Assembly: GCA_002315375.1 (NCBI GenBank)
Contig: DCHR01000006.1
Location: forward strand, 62,001 to 126,000
DNA length: 64,000 nucleotides
Origin: Treponema sp. UBA1747
GTDB taxonomy: Bacteria; Spirochaetota; Spirochaetia; Treponematales; Treponemataceae
Reading direction: 5' to 3'
Shown here: in pieces, positions 60,515-64,000 of the stretch
Layout of the letters: every line of letters begins with the position of its first letter
How positions within the stretch are numbered: the first letter of the stretch is position 1
Translations under genes and position numbers: made by a program
Notes under the pieces: generated by a model
Databases searched by the model: none
What the model was told of the DNA's origin: nothing
The model's input: only the letters and a program-made list of their open reading frames with translations

Positions 60515-62089
60515 ATGAGTGAAGTAATCAGTAAATTCGGACTTTTATACAGAGACAATCTTCATACTGTTGTCGGTATTGATATTGAAGACGATTCATT
60601 TAAAGGACGTGTTCCTTTCGGTGCAAAGTCTATCGATGACAATGTTTTTTCGGGAACATCGTACGAAGCTTTTTCAATTCCAGATTCAGTAAAACAGGTT
60701 GGTTTTAATCTTTTTGAAAACTGTGCAAATGCGGTTTCAATCAGACTTCCGGGCGGACTTTCAGAACTTACTCCTTATATGTTCAGCGGCTGCAAGAAAC
60801 TGGTAAAAATTTCCATGCCGAATGTGGTTACTGAATTTCCTGAGGGACTTTTCATGAACTGTGCTTCACTTCCTGAAGTCCCTTTCCGTACTGATATTGC
60901 TTATATCGGAGCTAAAGCCTTTTTAGGTTGTGCTTCCCTTGAAAATGTAGTTTTCCCTGAAACAATTCAGGTTATTGAACACCAGGCCTTTGCCCTTTGT
61001 ACAGGTATTGAATCTCTGGTTATCGGTTCAGGTGTAGCTGAAATAGCAGATGATGCATTTGCCGGATGTACCTCTCTGTGTCACATTCGTCTTGCAGAAG
61101 ACAATCCTTATTTTGAACTTAATGAGGCGGGATGTGTTGTTCGCAAAGAGGACGGAAAAACCGTAATCTGGCTGGCTTCTTCACAGAAAACTGAAGTTTC
61201 TTTCATCAATGAAGAGCCTGAAGAAACAACTGAAAAAATTGCCATCTGGCAGGATGATGCTGAAGGTGACGGTGCAGAAGAAGACGATATGTTCAGTGCT
61301 GAAATCGGAGCAGGGGATGAAGAAGCTCTTGCAATGGGCGTCGTTCCTGAACCTGTGGCTGAACCGGAAGTAACCGTTGATGAACTTCCTGCAGAAGAAC
61401 CTGTTGTAGAAGTAACAGAGTCAGAAGTTGAACCAGAGCAAGAAGAGGAAGTTCAGGAAGAAGTGCAGGATCAGGATGAAGACCAGGTTTCAAGCATCCT
61501 GAATCAGAACACTACTGCTTCTGAAAGCGAAATTCCTTCATCTGTAACAGTGAGCCTTGATGAACTGGCAAGTGTTGTAGATACAATGAATGCAGAAAAC
61601 GGAACTTATACTGAAGATGCAGCTGAAAGAAAGCTTCAGAACAGAAATATGAATGTTCTCTGTGAAAATGTCGGCTTCAGTGTAATTCAGGATGTTCCGT
61701 CAAAAGGACTTCCAGCAACAACTTCTGAACTTTATGTTTTTGCCGAAAGTCTTGTTGAAAATGCAGACGGAACCAGAACTGTAACACCAAAACTTAAGAA
61801 ATGCTGTGAAGCTCTTGCAAATATTCATGATTTGAAGAAAATCATTTATCTGGCTGAACTTCCTGTTGATAACGAAGAATTCCTTATGTTCCTGGCAAAT
61901 ACTCTGAAACATCAGCATGTTCTTGTTGCCTGTGAAGCGTCAAATCCTGACAATCTATCTGAATATTCAAAGAAAATCTGTCAGGCCGCTCAGATTTCAA
62001 TGGATCGTAATGAAATTGTTGACCAGAGAAAGAAAGCCGGCATAAAGAATCCCGGAACAATCAAGCTTATTGTTCAGGACAAGAAGTAA
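60515..62089 (+). CDS. BspA-type leucine-rich repeat protein, no signal peptide
   Basis: 524 aa. Residues about 25-205 are LRR_5 repeats (AFSIPDSVKQVGFNLFENCA, IAYIGAKAFLGCASLENVVF, IQVIEHQAFALCTGIESLVI). A highly acidic segment (about 225-340, many Glu/Asp/Val) links to a helical C-terminal domain. Unlike typical surface BspA proteins there is no signal peptide or membrane helix, so it is probably cytoplasmic. The divergent gap to the CobW gene (112 bases) is A/T-rich. Confidence 0.85.
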   Translation: MSEVISKFGLLYRDNLHTVVGIDIEDDSFKGRVPFGAKSIDDNVFSGTSYEAFSIPDSVKQVGFNLFENCANAVSIRLPGGLSELTPYMFSGCKKLVKISMPNVVTEFPEGLFMNCASLPEVPFRTDIAYIGAKAFLGCASLENVVFPETIQVIEHQAFALCTGIESLVIGSGVAEIADDAFAGCTSLCHIRLAEDNPYFELNEAGCVVRKEDGKTVIWLASSQKTEVSFINEEPEETTEKIAIWQDDAEGDGAEEDDMFSAEIGAGDEEALAMGVVPEPVAEPEVTVDELPAEEPVVEVTESEVEPEQEEEVQEEVQDQDEDQVSSILNQNTTASESEIPSSVTVSLDELASVVDTMNAENGTYTEDAAERKLQNRNMNVLCENVGFSVIQDVPSKGLPATTSELYVFAESLVENADGTRTVTPKLKKCCEALANIHDLKKIIYLAELPVDNEEFLMFLANTLKHQHVLVACEASNPDNLSEYSKKICQAAQISMDRNEIVDQRKKAGIKNPGTIKLIVQDKK

Positions 62090-62177
62090 AATCCTGGAAT
62101 TCAAAAAAAGAATCTCTGTCTCCTGGTAAAAACGCTATTTTATTGGAAATCGGCGGGAAAATTGGTATATTTAACCT

Positions 62178-62498
62178 ATGAGTGATTTATTCAATACAGA
62201 ATCTAATTCTTTTGCAGGCAGTCTGGAAGATATTTCCGAAATTCTTCCTCCTCCTGAATGCAGTGTTATTTTTTATAATGACGACTATACTACAAAGGAT
62301 TTTGTAGTGGATGTTCTGGTTAATATTTTTAATAAAGCACTTCCGGAAGCAGAAGATCTGATGGAAAAGGTTCATCAGACAGGTTCTTCTGTTGTTGGTT
62401 CATATACTTATGATATAGCACTTTCACGAACAAATATGACAACTCAGCTTGCCAGAAAAAACGGTTTCCCATTGAGAGTAGAAATTGAGCGAGAATAA
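62178..62498 (+). CDS. clpS: ATP-dependent Clp protease adaptor ClpS
   Basis: 106 aa. It binds N-degron substrates and presents them to ClpAP. Motifs: ECSVIFYNDDYTTKDFVVDV (core, with the NDD/TTxxFV signature), HQTGSSVVGSYTYDIAL. It is placed directly before clpA, as is usual. Confidence 0.94.
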   Translation: MSDLFNTESNSFAGSLEDISEILPPPECSVIFYNDDYTTKDFVVDVLVNIFNKALPEAEDLMEKVHQTGSSVVGSYTYDIALSRTNMTTQLARKNGFPLRVEIERE

Positions 62499-62526
62499 CG
62501 AAAATCCGAATACACATGTAAAACAG

Positions 62527-64000
62527 ATGAAACTTACTCCCACCTTGGCAAAGATTCTTTCAGAATCTCTGATGACGGCTAAAAAAGCCCATCATCAGTT
62601 TTTTACGCCTGAGCATGTTCTGTCTGTTGCTCTTCAATATGACGTTGTAATCAATATTCTTTCTGCCTGCGGTGCAAATGCCGATTCCATCAGAACTGAA
62701 ACCTGTAATTTCCTTGCAACCAAAGTGCCAGTTTCTACTTCAGAGGCTCAGGAAGGCATTTTCAAGGTTCCTGCTGAATCCGCAGGTTTCCAGAATATGA
62801 TGAACAAGGCAATTTTCCATTGCCTTTCAGCTGAAACAGATGTTCTTGATATTACAGACCTTCTGGTTGTAATGATAGAAACTCCGAATAATTATGCTTC
62901 TTATTACCTTCGCCATGGCGGAGTTGATAAAATGCGCCTTACAGAAGTTGTTTCCCGTATCAGACAGGAAACACGGAATATAAGGGGCCGGAAAGGGGGA
63001 CAGCAGAATCCCGGACCTTTCGCAGAGGGATTAAATTCCGCAATGAACGGAATGAATCCGGAAGATGCTGAACCAAAATATGAAGCTCTTAAAAAATTCA
63101 CAGTGAACCTTAATGAACAGGCAAAGGCCGGCGCTTTTGACAGTCTTATTGGCCGTGAAGATGAAATTGAGCGTACAATTCAGATTCTTTGCCGCCGCAC
63201 AAAAAATAATCCTCTTCATGTCGGGGATGCAGGTGTCGGAAAAACAGCCATTACATACGGAATCGCACAGCGCCTTGTAAAAAATGAAGTCCCGGCTTCA
63301 TTGAAAGGCTTTGAAATCTATTCTCTTGATCTTGGACTTCTTCTGGCGGGCAGTAAGTTCCGTGGTGATTTTGAAGAACGCCTTAATGCGGTAATAAAGG
63401 AAGTTCTTGAACAGAAAAAAGTAATTCTTTTTATCGATGAAATTCATATGATTATGGGAGCAGGAACAAACGGAAATTCAAATATGGATGCCGCAAACCT
63501 GCTGAAACCTGTTCTTGCCGGCGGTAATGTTCGTGTAATCGGTTCTACAACCTTTGAAGAATATTCCAAAAACTTTGAAAAAGACCGTGCCTTGGCAAGA
63601 CGTTTCCAGAAAATCGATATTGTTGAACCTACACGTAAAGAAACAGTTGAGATCCTGAAGGGACTAAAGAAAAAATATGAAGATTATCATCATGTAAAAT
63701 TCAGTTCTGATGCCATTGAGACTGCCGTAAACCTTTCAGTTCAGTATCTGCCGGACCGTCGTCTTCCGGATAAGGCAATAGACCTTATCGATGAAGCCGG
63801 TGCCTGGATGAATATTACAAAGAACGGCGGATTCAAGGGAAAAGGCGTAAAAAAGGCAGGAAAAGCTGCTGCTAAGGCTCCTTTGATTGATGAAGAAATT
63901 ATCAGAAAGGTAACAGCAAAAATTGCTCATCTGCCACTGGAAACCGTTAAAGGTGATGATAAGGAAAAACTCCGTAATATAGAAAACCTTCTTTCTGCTG
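62527..64000 (+). CDS. clpA: ATP-dependent Clp protease ATP-binding subunit ClpA, 3' end missing
   Basis: At least 491 residues are visible, running off the right edge. The N domain (LTPTLAKILSESLMTAKKAH, FFTPEHVLSVALQ) binds ClpS. The first AAA module has LIGREDEIERTIQILCRRTK, Walker A GDAGVGKTAITYG and Walker B VILFIDEIHMIMGAG, then GSTTFEEYSKNFEKDRALAR. The start is ATG 62527, without a clear ribosome-binding site; a TTG at 62485 overlapping clpS gives MSENNENPNTHVKQ and is equally possible. ClpA unfolds proteins for ClpP. Confidence 0.94.
   Translation, partial: MKLTPTLAKILSESLMTAKKAHHQFFTPEHVLSVALQYDVVINILSACGANADSIRTETCNFLATKVPVSTSEAQEGIFKVPAESAGFQNMMNKAIFHCLSAETDVLDITDLLVVMIETPNNYASYYLRHGGVDKMRLTEVVSRIRQETRNIRGRKGGQQNPGPFAEGLNSAMNGMNPEDAEPKYEALKKFTVNLNEQAKAGAFDSLIGREDEIERTIQILCRRTKNNPLHVGDAGVGKTAITYGIAQRLVKNEVPASLKGFEIYSLDLGLLLAGSKFRGDFEERLNAVIKEVLEQKKVILFIDEIHMIMGAGTNGNSNMDAANLLKPVLAGGNVRVIGSTTFEEYSKNFEKDRALARRFQKIDIVEPTRKETVEILKGLKKKYEDYHHVKFSSDAIETAVNLSVQYLPDRRLPDKAIDLIDEAGAWMNITKNGGFKGKGVKKAGKAAAKAPLIDEEIIRKVTAKIAHLPLETVKGDDKEKLRNIENLLSA

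Overview
The window looks like chromosome from a spirochaete of the genus Treponema, most likely a plant-fibre-degrading gut or rumen species. This is an inference. It rests on the FlgB/FlgC/FliE sequences, a short alanyl-tRNA synthetase, many lipoproteins with the relaxed spirochaetal lipobox, a solitary groES, the order alaS - SurA-like foldase - nusB, and several lipoprotein xylanases and a cellulase. Base composition is moderately AT-rich and fairly even. I see no insertion sequence, prophage, CRISPR array or rRNA gene.

Layout, 1-18 kb. A GH10 xylanase cut by the left edge is followed by signal peptidase I, hemW, a two-component system (minus strand), a short flgB-flgC-fliE operon and a convergent FeoA-FeoB fusion. 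Next come tRNA-Cys, a small lipoprotein, a membrane protein, a NUDIX hydrolase, a three-gene envelope operon (small exported protein, outer-membrane barrel, FecR-domain protein), argC, a four-helix-bundle protein and two translationally coupled GH10 xylanase lipoproteins.

18-41.5 kb is mostly housekeeping: gltX; rplU-rpmA; obgE-nadD-yqeK-LCP-rsfS; a ThrH-like phosphatase; a large unknown protein; tatD; a padR-HAAS-pspC envelope-stress-like operon; an ABC-F ATPase; a 2-hydroxyacid dehydrogenase; groES; a group 2 sigma factor; fhs; tRNA-Arg; a HAD phosphatase with an FGGY kinase; a DUF3310 protein with apt; and prs.

41.5-64 kb holds a GH5 cellulase lipoprotein, an unknown anchored protein, alaS-foldase-nusB and a TPR lipoprotein. 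Then comes the most interesting locus, a compact type II secretion-like operon: secretin, short GspE, GspF, GspG, two tiny pseudopilin-like proteins and a GspL-like bitopic protein. It runs directly into two small lipoproteins and a clostripain-family (C11) protease lipoprotein. A CobW GTPase with a very long His/Asp-rich loop, a leucine-rich-repeat protein and clpS-clpA close the window.

Working together: the glycoside hydrolases fit secreted or surface-attached xylan and cellulose breakdown, and the type II-like locus is a candidate export route for surface or extracellular proteins. Two families of intergenic hairpins with variable arms and a conserved loop core are scattered through the window. 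One of them was seen only in convergent intergenic gaps.
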